A stretch of 32,671 nucleotides of DNA from Micromonospora arborensis (GTDB lineage Bacteria; Actinomycetota; Actinomycetes; Mycobacteriales; Micromonosporaceae): the NCBI RefSeq assembly GCF_003205615.1, contig NZ_PYBV01000052.1:1-32671 (forward strand), in the 5' to 3' direction. Shown here one piece after another: positions 15,581 through 23,520 of the stretch. Both the position numbers and the translations under genes were made by a program. The notes under the pieces were generated by a model. It was not told where the DNA came from. It saw nothing but the letters and a program-made list of their open reading frames with translations, and did not search any database. Within the stretch, counting starts at the first letter, position 1, and each line of letters starts with the position of its first letter.

Positions 15581-15627
15581 GAAGGGTCCCCTGTTCACCC
15601 GCGACAGGGGACCCCTCCGGACCCTTC
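15581..15627 (-). terminator. Terminator with alternative nested pairing
   Basis: An 11-bp perfect stem (GGGTCCCCTGT at 15584..15594 with ACAGGGGACCC at 15604..15614) closes a 9-nt loop. A second perfect pairing, GAAGGGTCC (15581..15589) with GGACCCTTC (15619..15627), overlaps it, so the two cannot form together. The site starts at the stop codon of the DsbA-family gene. Confidence 0.75.
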
Positions 15628-16252
15628 AGTCGAAGATCGGGCCCTGCACCCGGGTGCGCTTGAGCTCGTAGAAGCCCGGGGTGCCGGCGACCAGCAGTAC
15701 GCCGTCCCAGAGTCGGCCGGCGGCCTCCCCCTTCGGCGCCGGGGTGATCACCGGGCCGAAGAACGCGACCGGGGTGCCGTCCGGGCCGGGCGCGTGCACG
15801 ACCGGGGTGCCGACGTCCTGCCCGACCGGGCGCATACCGGCCTCGTGGCTGGCCCGCAGCGCCTCGTCGTAGTCGGTGCTGTCGGCGGCCGCGGCCAGCG
15901 CCGGGTCCAGGCCGGCATCGGTCAACGCGGCGACGTAGAGCTCCTGGCCCCGCTCCTCCTTACCGAGGTGGATCCGGGTGCCGAGCGCGGTGTAGAGCGG
16001 ACGCAGGGCGTCGTTGCCGTACCGCTGCTCGGCGGCGATGCAGACCCGCACCGGGCCCCAGGCGGTCTTCAGGAACGTCTTGTACTCCTCTGGCAACTCG
16101 TCCCGGCCGTCGTTGAGCACGGCCAGGCTCATCACGTGGAACCGAATGTCCACGTCCCGGACCTGCTCGACCTCGAGCAGCCAGCGGGACGTGATCCACG
16201 CCCACGGGCAGGCCGGGTCGAACCACATGTCGGCGGTGACACGATCGCTCAC
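15626..16252 (-). CDS. DsbA-family protein, mycothiol-dependent nitroreductase (Rv2466c) type
   Basis: The 208-aa thioredoxin-fold protein with helical insertion closely resembles M. tuberculosis Rv2466c in DVxxxFHVMSLAVLN, AWGPVRV and the C-terminal ELKRTR. Rv2466c uses mycothiol and a CPWC motif in reduction reactions. Here the motif is Cys15-Pro-Trp-Ala18, so only the nucleophilic cysteine remains, and a mycothiol-mixed-disulfide mechanism without a resolving Cys is inferred. The GTG at 16252 has AAGGGA upstream. It is divergent from pepN, as I recall for the M. tuberculosis pair. Confidence 0.9.
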   Translation of the reverse strand: MSDRVTADMWFDPACPWAWITSRWLLEVEQVRDVDIRFHVMSLAVLNDGRDELPEEYKTFLKTAWGPVRVCIAAEQRYGNDALRPLYTALGTRIHLGKEERGQELYVAALTDAGLDPALAAAADSTDYDEALRASHEAGMRPVGQDVGTPVVHAPGPDGTPVAFFGPVITPAPKGEAAGRLWDGVLLVAGTPGFYELKRTRVQGPIFD

Positions 16253-16464
16253 GGTGAGGTCCCTTCGCGGCGGGGTGACGCCGGAAGCCCGACGTCTCCC
16301 GAGAATCTTCACCCCGCAGTGCATCGACCGGCACCCGAATGAGAGCGTGACCTCGGCCACCGCAGGCTGCCCGTACGTGGAAGACTCGGATCGGGCTGCC
16401 GCCACGAGCGGTTGGCGAACGGGCGCCGCCGGGCGTGCGGCGAATTGTGGGATGGAGACGAACA

Positions 16465-19023
16465 GTGCCGGGAGTGCGCAACCTGACGCAGGTCGAGGCG
16501 ACCGAGCGGGCCCGCCTACTCGACGTGACGGGGTACGACATCAGTCTGGACCTGTCGAGCGCCGTGCTGGCGGCCGACGGCAGCACGTTCCGGTCGACGA
16601 CCGAGGTCCGGTTCCGCTGCGCCGAGCCGGGCGCGAGCACGTTCATCGAGCTGGCCGCCGAGTCGGTGCGTTCCGCGACCCTGAACGGCGCGGCGGTTGA
16701 CCTCTCCGACTGGTCGGCCGAGAAGGGCCTCGTCCTGTCCGGCCTGGAGAGCGACAACACCCTGGTGGTCGAAGCCGACTTCGGTTACTCCAACAGCGGC
16801 CAGGGTCTGCACCGCACGGTCGACCCCGTGGACGGCGAGACCTACCTCTACAGCCAGTTCGAGACGGCCGACGCGCAGCGGGTGTTCGCCTGCTTCGACC
16901 AGCCCGACCTGAAGAGCGTCTACACCTGGCACGCCACCGTGCCCGCGCACTGGCGCGCGGTGTCCAACATGCCCGTGCAGCGTACGGAACCGGCAGGTGA
17001 GGGGCTCAAGACGCTGCACTTCGCCGAGTCGCCCCGGATGAGCACCTACATCACGGCGATGTGCGCCGGGCCGTACCACGAGGTGCGCGACAGTCACGAC
17101 GGCATCGACCTGGGGGTGTTCTGCCGGGCGTCGATGGCGCAGTACCTGGACTCCGACGACCTCTTCCTGGTCACCAAGCAGGGCTTCGACTTCTTCCACG
17201 AGAAGTTCGGCGTGCGCTACCCCCTGCCGAAGTACGACCAGCTCTGGGTGCCCGACTTCAACGCCGGCGCGATGGAGAACTTCGGCTGCGTGACGCACGC
17301 CGAGTCGCACTACCTGTTCCGCTCGCAGGTCACCAACTTCGAGTACGAGCAGCGGGCCAACACGATCCTGCACGAGCTGGCCCACATGTGGTTCGGCGAC
17401 CTGGTCACCATGCGCTGGTGGAACGACCTGTGGCTGAACGAGTCGTTCGCCGAGTGGGCCAGCCACTGGTGCAACACCCACGCGACCCGGTTCAACGAGG
17501 CGTGGACGACGTTCCTGTCCATCCGGAAGAACTGGGGCTACCGGCAGGACCAGCTCTCCTCCACCCACCCGGTCTACACCGAGATGCCGGACATGGAGGC
17601 CGTCGAGGTCAACTTCGACGGCATCACGTACGCCAAGGGCGCGAGCGTGCTCAAGCAGCTCGTCGCGTACGTGGGTGAGGAGCCGTTCGTCGCCGGTCTG
17701 CGGGCCTACTTCGGCAAGCACGCCTGGGGCAACGCCACCTTCGACGACCTGCTCACCGAGTTGGAGGCCGCGTCCGGCCGGGAACTGCGCAAGTTCGCCG
17801 CGCAGTGGCTGGAGACCGCACAGGTCAACACGCTGCGACCCGAGGTGACGATTGGCGCGGACGGGACGTACGAGCAGGTGGTGGTGCGGCAGGAGGCGCC
17901 AGCCGCGTACCCGACCCTGCGTACGCACCGGATCGGCGTGGGCCTGTACGACCTGACCGACGGGCGGCTGGTCCGCCGCGAACGGCACGAGGTCGACGTG
18001 ACCGGCGAGCGGACCGACCTCGCCGAGCTGCGCGGCAAGCGGGCCGCCGATGTGCTGCTGCTCAACGACGACGACCTGAGCTACACCAAGCTGCGTCTCG
18101 ACGAGCGCTCGATGGCGACCGTGGTGCAGCACATCGGTGGCTTCGAGTCGTCGCTGGCGCGGGCACTGTGCTGGACCGCGGCTTGGGATATGACCCGCGA
18201 CGCCGAACTGTCGGCCCGCGACTATGTGGCGCTGGCGCTGGCCGGGCTCCCCGCGGAGACCGACATCAACCTGGTCACCGCGACCCTGCGCCAGGCGACC
18301 ACCGCGATCGCCCTCTACGCCGACCCGGCCTGGGCGCCGACCGGCTGGGCCGAGCTGGCGCGTACCGCCCGTGACGCGCTCGCCGCCGCCGAGCCCGGCA
18401 GCGGTTTCCAGCTCGCCTGGGCCCGTGCGTACGCCTCGGCGGCCCGCTCCGAGGACGACCTGGCCACGCTGCGCGGCTGGCTGGACGGCACCGGTGCGCC
18501 CGCCGGCCTGACCGTGGACACCGAGCTGCGCTGGTCGGTTCTCGCCGCCCTGGTGGCCAACGGCGCGGCCGGCACCGCCGAGATCGAGGCGGAACTGGTC
18601 AACGACCGCACCGCCAGCGGCGAGCGGGAGGCGGCGTACGCCCACGCGCTGGTGCCGACGGCAGAGAACAAGGCGGCCGTCTGGGCGCTGCTGACCGGCC
18701 CGGACGCGCTGCCCAACTGGCGCCACCGGGCGCTCCTGCAGGGTCTCGCCCACCCGGCGCAGGTCGAGCTGGTCGCCCCGTACCGCGAACGGTACTTCGC
18801 GGTGGTCGGCCAGGTGTGGGCCACCCGGGACAGCGAGCCGGCACAGGAGTTCGCCCAGCTCGCGTACCCGACCTACCTGGTGGAGGACGACACGGTGGCG
18901 GCCACCGACGCGTGGCTGGCCGGTGACGGGCACCCCGCCCCGCTGCGCCGGCTGGTGGCGGAGGGCCGCGACGGCGTGGTGCGGGCGCTGAAGGCCCGCG
19001 CGAAGGACGCCCAGCAGAGCTGA
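16465..19023 (+). CDS. pepN: Aminopeptidase N (M1 family metallopeptidase)
   Basis: The 852-aa product is a full-length actinobacterial PepN that removes N-terminal residues from peptides in the cytoplasm. The N-terminal beta-saddle domain is followed by the catalytic domain with the exopeptidase motif GAMEN (268-272) and zinc site HELAH (303-307) plus Glu326 (NESFAE), exactly 18 residues apart as HEXXH-x18-E. The C-terminal half is the all-helical ERAP1-like domain. The GTG at 16465 is chosen because GGAG lies 7 nt before it; an earlier frame start gives a non-conserved extension. It is divergent from the DsbA-family gene. Confidence 0.97.
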   Translation: MPGVRNLTQVEATERARLLDVTGYDISLDLSSAVLAADGSTFRSTTEVRFRCAEPGASTFIELAAESVRSATLNGAAVDLSDWSAEKGLVLSGLESDNTLVVEADFGYSNSGQGLHRTVDPVDGETYLYSQFETADAQRVFACFDQPDLKSVYTWHATVPAHWRAVSNMPVQRTEPAGEGLKTLHFAESPRMSTYITAMCAGPYHEVRDSHDGIDLGVFCRASMAQYLDSDDLFLVTKQGFDFFHEKFGVRYPLPKYDQLWVPDFNAGAMENFGCVTHAESHYLFRSQVTNFEYEQRANTILHELAHMWFGDLVTMRWWNDLWLNESFAEWASHWCNTHATRFNEAWTTFLSIRKNWGYRQDQLSSTHPVYTEMPDMEAVEVNFDGITYAKGASVLKQLVAYVGEEPFVAGLRAYFGKHAWGNATFDDLLTELEAASGRELRKFAAQWLETAQVNTLRPEVTIGADGTYEQVVVRQEAPAAYPTLRTHRIGVGLYDLTDGRLVRRERHEVDVTGERTDLAELRGKRAADVLLLNDDDLSYTKLRLDERSMATVVQHIGGFESSLARALCWTAAWDMTRDAELSARDYVALALAGLPAETDINLVTATLRQATTAIALYADPAWAPTGWAELARTARDALAAAEPGSGFQLAWARAYASAARSEDDLATLRGWLDGTGAPAGLTVDTELRWSVLAALVANGAAGTAEIEAELVNDRTASGEREAAYAHALVPTAENKAAVWALLTGPDALPNWRHRALLQGLAHPAQVELVAPYRERYFAVVGQVWATRDSEPAQEFAQLAYPTYLVEDDTVAATDAWLAGDGHPAPLRRLVAEGRDGVVRALKARAKDAQQS

Positions 19024-19046
19024 CCAGGGAGTACGCGGCCCGTGCC

Positions 19047-19068
19047 GGCGTGGGCGCAAGCCCGCGCC
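19047..19068 (+). terminator. Possible terminator after pepN
   Basis: GGCGTGGGC (19047..19055) pairs with GCCCGCGCC (19060..19068), with one G-U pair and a GCAA tetraloop of the stable GNRA type, starting 23 nt after the stop. GCAAGCCCGCGCC recurs about 60 nt further on without its partner. Confidence 0.5.
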
Positions 19069-19150
19069 GACCCCGGCGCCAACGCGAGCCCGCGTCGCTT
19101 CCCGGGCCAACGCGGTGCAAGCCCGCGCCGCCCAGGCCAGCACGGCTCGT

Positions 19151-19229
19151 TTGATCCACTTCATAACGCCGATGTGGGGGTGTCCGGGCGGCCGGATGCC
19201 CCCACATCGCCGAGATGGAGTGGATCATC
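19151..19229. repeat. REP-like palindrome, copy C (complete)
   Basis: The arms of about 30 nt (19151..19180 and 19199..19228) flank an 18-nt spacer. CGATGTGGGGG pairs perfectly with CCCCCACATCG, and the outer GATCCACT pairs with AGTGGATC. The core and spacer length equal those of copy A at 578-655, while the outer arms differ but remain self-complementary. It lies between convergent pepN and the DUF5130-like gene. Confidence 0.75.
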
Positions 19230-19280
19230 GCCCGGTGGTGCTCACCCAGCGCGCTTGGCCGCGATGATCAGGCCCACCCC

Positions 19281-19360
19281 GCAAGATCACGCTCGAACAT
19301 GGAAGTAGGGGCCTCCGACACGTCGGAGGCCCCTACTTCATGGATCCAGCACGATCTTGC
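19281..19360. repeat. Second long palindrome, perfect 18-bp core
   Basis: An inner perfect inverted repeat (19302..19319 with 19322..19339; core GTAGGGGCCTCCGAC) is nested in imperfect outer arms starting GCAAGATC (19281) and ending GATCTTGC (19360). The core differs from copies A-C, but the layout (outer GATC, inner G-rich arm) is similar. It could act as a bidirectional terminator. Confidence 0.75.
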
Positions 19361-19500
19361 GAGGCGAGGCGAGGCGAGGCGAGGCGCGGCCCGCACGACG
19401 CCGCGCGGCCCGCACGACACGGCACGGCCCGCCCGCCCGCACGGCACGGCCCGCCCGCGCGACACGGCACGGCCCGCACGACACAGCCCGCACGGCGCGG
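19361..19500. repeat. GAGGC x5 and degenerate GC-rich repeats
   Basis: Five exact tandem GAGGC units (19361..19385) are followed by about six degenerate units of 17-23 nt built from CGGCCCGCACGACACGGCA-like sequence up to about 19500. No gene is seen in 19024-19549. Confidence 0.7.
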
Positions 19501-19549
19501 CGCGCGTGGCGACGCTTGGGGTGGAGCGGGTGGTGTGTGGGTGGAGGGC

Positions 19550-19957
19550 TCAGCCCTTGCCGGCGTGGCTGGCGAGCTGGTCGAGGCCGTTGATGATGCC
19601 GCCGGCCAGGTCGCCGCCGCTGAATGCGCCGACCATGGAGAGCGCGGCCAGCTTCGCGTACGTGTCGGGGATGCGCTTGCGGGCGTAGCGCCCGGTGACG
19701 ACCTCCAGCTGACGCTGGTTGGGTGACACGGCGATCAGCACCGACTTGTCGGGGTCGGCGAGCTGGCGGTGCAGCCGCTGGGCGTGCTCGCGGATGGGCT
19801 CGTCGAGACCGCCGACGAACACCGAGAAGACCAGCCCGGTGCCCCGGTCGGCCAGACGCAGCGCCTCGTCGATGCGCAGCAGCTGGCGGGTTGAGAACGG
19901 CCCGTCGAGCACCTCGGGCGGATTTTCCGACCCGGCCTGCTTCTCACCAACGGTCAC
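19550..19957 (-). CDS. DUF5130-like (TPM-fold-like) protein
   Basis: The 135-aa soluble protein resembles actinobacterial DUF5130/TPM-type proteins. It has GPFSTRQLLRIDEALRLAD near the N-terminus, a central VFVGGLDEPIREHAQRLH, a hydrophobic strand SVLIAVSPNQRQLEVVTG and a Gly-rich C-terminus (FSGGDLAGGIINGLDQL). The role is not known. The GTG at 19957 has GGAGG 6 nt upstream and overlaps the previous gene by 14 nt, which suggests coupled translation. From memory it corresponds to Rv2468c, which lies next to pepN in M. tuberculosis; this was not checked. Confidence 0.7.
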   Translation of the reverse strand: MTVGEKQAGSENPPEVLDGPFSTRQLLRIDEALRLADRGTGLVFSVFVGGLDEPIREHAQRLHRQLADPDKSVLIAVSPNQRQLEVVTGRYARKRIPDTYAKLAALSMVGAFSGGDLAGGIINGLDQLASHAGKG

Positions 19958-20267
19958 TTGCGCCTCCGGTTCCACCGGCCGGCGCCTCGACGCTGGCCTG
20001 CTCAAGCTTGTGGCTGGTCAACGCGGGCGCCTGCGCCCCCGCCGTCAGCGCGGTGCCGGCCGAGTCGGCCAGCTGCTCCGGGCGGCCCAGGAACCAGACC
20101 GGAGTGAAGTCGAAGGGCCGGCCCGGCCGGTAGCGCTTGGCGCCGCCGCCACCGCCGGTGGTGGCACCACCACGGCTACCGGCGTACGACAGGCCGGCGA
20201 TGACCAGCACCGCGGCCACCGGGATGCCGACGAAGACCAGCAACGTCTCGGTAACAGACAATCCCAA
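19944..20267 (-). CDS. Small single-pass membrane protein, unknown function
   Basis: The 107-aa product has one N-terminal hydrophobic helix (about 5-28, ETLLVFVGIPVAAVLVIAGL), then a Gly-rich linker and a cytoplasmic tail containing YRPGRPFDFTPVWFLGRPEQ. The most upstream start in frame is a TTG at 20267 with a GGGGG stretch before it; a second TTG lies two codons later, so the exact start is uncertain. Its 3' end overlaps the DUF5130-like gene by 14 nt, so the two form an operon and may act together at the membrane. Confidence 0.65.
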   Translation of the reverse strand: MGLSVTETLLVFVGIPVAAVLVIAGLSYAGSRGGATTGGGGGAKRYRPGRPFDFTPVWFLGRPEQLADSAGTALTAGAQAPALTSHKLEQASVEAPAGGTGGASDRW

Positions 20268-20318
20268 CGCCCCCAGGCGGAAGAAGGACGACCTCGAAAA
20301 ACCGGGTCGGATGGACGA

Positions 20319-21782
20319 TCATGATGCCGACCGCCCGACTCCGTCACCATTCACGTTAGCGGAGTCGACGGCCCGCCAGATTGCGGGGTGCCGATCCCAT
20401 CCGTCACTGGAGTTCTCCAGTTGCGCAGCGGTAGCGATGAGCCGCGCGTCGTCGCCGTACCGGCCCGTGAGCAGCACCCCGACGGGCAGTCCGTCGGAGG
20501 TGGTGCCGAGCGGAAGGGAGACGGAGGGATCGCCGGTGACGTTGAAAATGGCGCAGTAGGGCGAGAAGCGGCGTTGCCGGTCGAAGTCCGCTGCCGGGTC
20601 ACCGTCGGCGGTGAACCAGCCGACGGGCGCCTGCGGGGCGGCCAGGGTGGGACAGAGCAGGAGGTCGCAGCCGGCGGTGCGACGGGCACCGAGGCGTACC
20701 TGCGCCTGCAGCTCAGCGAGAGTGGCGGCCAGGGTGCCGGCGGAGACCTCGGCGCCCCGAGCGCGCAGCAGCCGGGTCAGCGGCAGCAGCTCCGCTTCGC
20801 GGTGCGGGGGCACCGGGGTGAGCGCCAGCACGTACCAGAGGGTTTCGAAGAGCGGCCACGCCGCCGGCCCGAGCGGCGGCGGCACCTCGACCACCTCGTG
20901 CCCGGCCGCGGTGAGCAGCTCGGTGGCCCGGTCCACGGCGGCCACGCAGTCGGGGTGCACCGGCTCGTCGGCGAGCATCGGCGTGGTGAACCGGCCGATC
21001 CGCAGCGGCCCGGGCTCGGCCCGACGCGCGGCCGTCAGGTAGCCGCCGGGCGGCGCCGGCGGTGACAGGTAGGGCTCGCCGGGGACCGGGACGGCCATGA
21101 CGTCGAGCAACGCGGCGGCATCGGTGACGGTCCGCCCGAGCGGGCCGCTGGTGGGTAGGCCGAACGCGCCGGAGCCGAGCGGCCCACCGGAGACCAGGCC
21201 GCGGCTGGGCTTGTAGCCGACGAGGCCGCAGAGCGACGCCGGGATGCGCAGCGAGCCGCCACCATCGGACCCCTGGGCGACCGGGACCAGCCCGGTCGCC
21301 ACCGCCGCCGCCGCGCCGCCACTGGAACCGCCGGCGGTGTACGCCAGCTGCCACGGATTGCGGGCCGGGGGCGCGACCCGGCCCTCCGAGTAGAGCGAGC
21401 AGCCCAACTCGGAGGTGGTCGTCTTGCCCAGGCTGACCAGACCGGCGGCCTTGATGAGCCGCACCACGTCGGCGTCGACCGGCGGAACGAAGTCGACGAA
21501 GGCGGCCGAGCCGAAGGTGGTGCGGACACCGGCGGTGAGCGTCAGGTCCTTGATCGCGGTCGGTACGCCGTGCAGCGGGCCGCGCCCTTCGACCGGCGCG
21601 GCGTCGGCGGCGCGGGCGGCCTCGCGGGCCAGCTCCGGTGTGACGGTGACGAACGCGCCCACGGTGTCACCGAGCGCCGCGACCCGGCGCAGGTAGTGCT
21701 CGACCAGGTCGACGCTGGACAGCTCGCCGCGGGCGATCGCGGCGGCCTGCTCCAACGCGGTCAGGTCGTGCGGCTCGGCCAT
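20319..21782 (-). CDS. Amidase (amidase-signature family)
   Basis: The 487-aa product is a full-length amidase-signature hydrolase. The Ser-cisSer-Lys triad is intact: Lys78 (GVPTAIKDL), cis-Ser153 (AGGSSGG) and nucleophile Ser177 (GSDGGGSLRIPAS). The C-terminal NVTGDPSVSLPLG and LPVGVLLTGR blocks are typical. It acts on amide bonds, substrate unknown. A GatA role is unlikely because no gatB or gatC is adjacent and the GSDTGGS motif is altered to GSDGGGS. The ATG at 21782 was chosen because the family N-terminus (DLTALEQAAAIARGELSS) starts there; the upstream extension is Arg-rich and not family-like. Confidence 0.92.
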   Translation of the reverse strand: MAEPHDLTALEQAAAIARGELSSVDLVEHYLRRVAALGDTVGAFVTVTPELAREAARAADAAPVEGRGPLHGVPTAIKDLTLTAGVRTTFGSAAFVDFVPPVDADVVRLIKAAGLVSLGKTTTSELGCSLYSEGRVAPPARNPWQLAYTAGGSSGGAAAAVATGLVPVAQGSDGGGSLRIPASLCGLVGYKPSRGLVSGGPLGSGAFGLPTSGPLGRTVTDAAALLDVMAVPVPGEPYLSPPAPPGGYLTAARRAEPGPLRIGRFTTPMLADEPVHPDCVAAVDRATELLTAAGHEVVEVPPPLGPAAWPLFETLWYVLALTPVPPHREAELLPLTRLLRARGAEVSAGTLAATLAELQAQVRLGARRTAGCDLLLCPTLAAPQAPVGWFTADGDPAADFDRQRRFSPYCAIFNVTGDPSVSLPLGTTSDGLPVGVLLTGRYGDDARLIATAAQLENSSDGWDRHPAIWRAVDSANVNGDGVGRSAS

Positions 21783-21837
21783 CCCGTCATCCTGCCCGCT
21801 GCGACCGGCTACCGGCCTCCGACACGACGTCCTCGGA

Positions 21838-22266
21838 TCAGCTGAGCGTGCCCGCGGGCGCCACCCATTCACTGCGCGGCCCACCGACGTCACTGATCAG
21901 ATCGAAATCCCGGTCGTAGTGCAGGACAGTCGCGGAGTATTCGGCAGCGGCGGCCGCCACTAGGAGGTCAACGGGGCTGGGCGCCCGATGATGGCCACGA
22001 CCTGTCAGCGCCAGTTGCAGGTCACGTGCCCGGGTGGCGACGGCCAGGGTGATCGGAAGGTCGATCATTAGCTCCGCTCGGCGCGCGCGCATCGTCATGG
22101 CGTCCCGGAAGTTGCGGGCACTTCGCCCGTTCTCGAGATCGAGCGGTACGCAGGTCGCGGCGAGCCCTTCCTCGAGGATCGTCGTGATTCGCTTACCTAC
22201 GATCGGCTGACGTCGGCGACTCCACGCCGACGTATCGATGACGTAGAGCCCGGCCGGTAGGATCAT
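21838..22266 (-). CDS. vapC: PIN-domain ribonuclease toxin VapC
   Basis: The 142-aa product is a single PIN domain. Acidic residues expected to bind the metal are Asp11 (YVIDTSAW), Glu45 (PLDLENGRSARN), Asp100 (APSPVDLLVAAAA) and Asp118/Asp120 (LHYDRDFD). VapC toxins cut specific tRNAs or rRNA and stop translation until neutralised by VapB. Start and the vapB stop overlap as ATGA, so the toxin depends on antitoxin translation. All four acidic positions are intact, so it should be active. The RNA target cannot be read from sequence. Confidence 0.92.
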   Translation of the reverse strand: MILPAGLYVIDTSAWSRRRQPIVGKRITTILEEGLAATCVPLDLENGRSARNFRDAMTMRARRAELMIDLPITLAVATRARDLQLALTGRGHHRAPSPVDLLVAAAAAEYSATVLHYDRDFDLISDVGGPRSEWVAPAGTLS

Positions 22267-22481
22267 GCGGCGTTTTGCTCGCCGCGCGGTGTCTTGTCGT
22301 CCTCGAGCAGGCCGGTCCAGTCCTGGTCGATCGAGAGCAGCTCCCGGACGGCCTGCGCACGCACACTCCGCTCGGCGACCAGGCGTAACGCGGCATGGAT
22401 GGTGTCCTTCTTGCTCTTGGTGCCCAGCTCACGGCGGGCTCGGTCGAGCAGCTCATCGTCAAGATCGATAACAGTCTTCAT
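22263..22481 (-). CDS. vapB: Antitoxin VapB
   Basis: The 72-aa antitoxin has an N-terminal ribbon-helix-helix-type DNA-binding segment (MKTVIDLDDELLDRARREL, then KSKKDTIHAALRLVAE) as in VapB2-type proteins. An acidic C-terminal tail (about 46-66, LLSIDQDWTGLLEDD) should wrap the toxin. It overlaps vapC by 4 nt. It begins 28 nt after the stop of the ACMS decarboxylase gene, in the same direction. Confidence 0.92.
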   Translation of the reverse strand: MKTVIDLDDELLDRARRELGTKSKKDTIHAALRLVAERSVRAQAVRELLSIDQDWTGLLEDDKTPRGEQNAA

Positions 22482-22488
22482 GCGCCGA

Positions 22489-22517
22489 GTATATCTACGA
22501 AGGCGTTCTTTATATAC
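22489..22517 (-). promoter_or_regulatory. Likely vapBC operator/promoter
   Basis: GTATAT (22489..22494) and ATATAC (22512..22517) form an inverted repeat with a 17-nt spacer in an AT-rich island directly before vapB. This fits VapB autorepression. The upstream half contains the TAA stop of the ACMS decarboxylase gene (22512..22510). Confidence 0.5.
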
Positions 22518-23520
22518 CCAACTCGCCGAGGAAGCGCAGGGCGTTGGTGGCCAGGAGCTTGTCCCGCTGGTCGTCGGTGAGGAAGTCGGCGTCGCGGACC
22601 ACCGCGCCGGCCGGGCGTTCGCCCAACGGGTACGGGTAGTCGCTGCCGACCAGCACCCGGTCCTCCCCCATCGTGTCGACCAGCAGCCGCAGCGCGGGTG
22701 CCGCGAAGACCACCGAGTCGACGCTGAACCGGTCGACGTAGCTGCTGGGCGGGGCGGCGGACGCGCCACGGACCAGGTCCCCGCGGCGGTGCCAGGCGTT
22801 GTCGGCGCGGCCGAGCCAGAACGGGAAGCTGCCCCCACCGTGCGCGAAGCAGATCCGCAGCGTCTCCGGCACCCGGTCGAAGACGCCGCCCAGGATCATC
22901 GCCAGCACCGACAGGTGCGTCTCGGCCGGCATCCCGGTGAGCCAACGGGCCATCCACCGGTCCAGCCGGGGACCGCCGGGCATGTCCCACGGGTGGACGA
23001 AGACGGGCGCCCCCACCTGGGCACAGTGCTGGAGGAAGGTGACCACTCCCGCGTCGTCGAGGTCCCGGTCGCCGACGTGGTTGCCGATCTCCACGCCCAC
23101 GTGCCCGGCTGCCAGGCTGCGATCAAGCTCGGCGCAGGCGGCGTCCGGGTCCTGCAGGGGCACCTGGCAGAACGGCACCAGCCGGTCACCGCCGGCCGCG
23201 GTGACCTCCAGGGTCAGGTCGTTGAAGATCCGGGCTACCTTCACCGCCTGGTCGGCCGGGCGGTCGTAGCTGAAGAAGACCGGCGTCGGCGAGACCACCT
23301 GCACGTCCACACCGTCGGCGTCCATGTCGGCCAGTCGGCGCGACGCGTCCCAGCACTCGGCGCCGACCGGGCGGAACTCGGTCTCCCCCACCATGATCAT
23401 GGCGGCCCGCTCGGAGTCGACCCGCAACCACGGCCAGCCGGACCCGCCGCACGCCGCGCCGAGGTCCGGCCAACCCTTCGGTACGACGTGCGTGTGCACG
23501 TCCACCGCACCTGTGGACAT
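22510..23520 (-). CDS. nbaD: 2-Amino-3-carboxymuconate-6-semialdehyde decarboxylase (ACMSD)
   Basis: The 336-aa amidohydrolase-superfamily zinc enzyme converts ACMS to 2-aminomuconate 6-semialdehyde, diverting the pathway from quinolinate and NAD. Visible metal-site motifs are VDVHTHVVPK (His9, His11), FVHPWD, CFAHGGGSFPFW and GSDYPYPLG with the conserved Asp. Length and motif order match bacterial ACMSD (NbaD). Its ATG overlaps the stop of the dioxygenase gene by one base (TGATG). It is the last catabolic gene of the operon; vapBC follows. Confidence 0.95.
   Translation of the reverse strand: MSTGAVDVHTHVVPKGWPDLGAACGGSGWPWLRVDSERAAMIMVGETEFRPVGAECWDASRRLADMDADGVDVQVVSPTPVFFSYDRPADQAVKVARIFNDLTLEVTAAGGDRLVPFCQVPLQDPDAACAELDRSLAAGHVGVEIGNHVGDRDLDDAGVVTFLQHCAQVGAPVFVHPWDMPGGPRLDRWMARWLTGMPAETHLSVLAMILGGVFDRVPETLRICFAHGGGSFPFWLGRADNAWHRRGDLVRGASAAPPSSYVDRFSVDSVVFAAPALRLLVDTMGEDRVLVGSDYPYPLGERPAGAVVRDADFLTDDQRDKLLATNALRFLGELGI

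Noticed and set aside
16253..16464. SigR/SigH-type promoter (GGAAT-N18-GTT) for the DsbA-family gene
   Set aside because: Such control would fit the Rv2466c relationship, but no sequence with both elements at proper spacing was found.
16516..19164. Very long open frame (882 codons) antisense to pepN
   Set aside because: It mirrors pepN, which has an intact M1 active site and correct codon pattern. Long antisense frames are normal in GC-rich DNA.
20319..21782. Amidase as GatA of the Glu-tRNA(Gln) amidotransferase
   Set aside because: No gatB or gatC adjoins it, and the serine motif GSDGGGS differs from the GatA form GSDTGGS.
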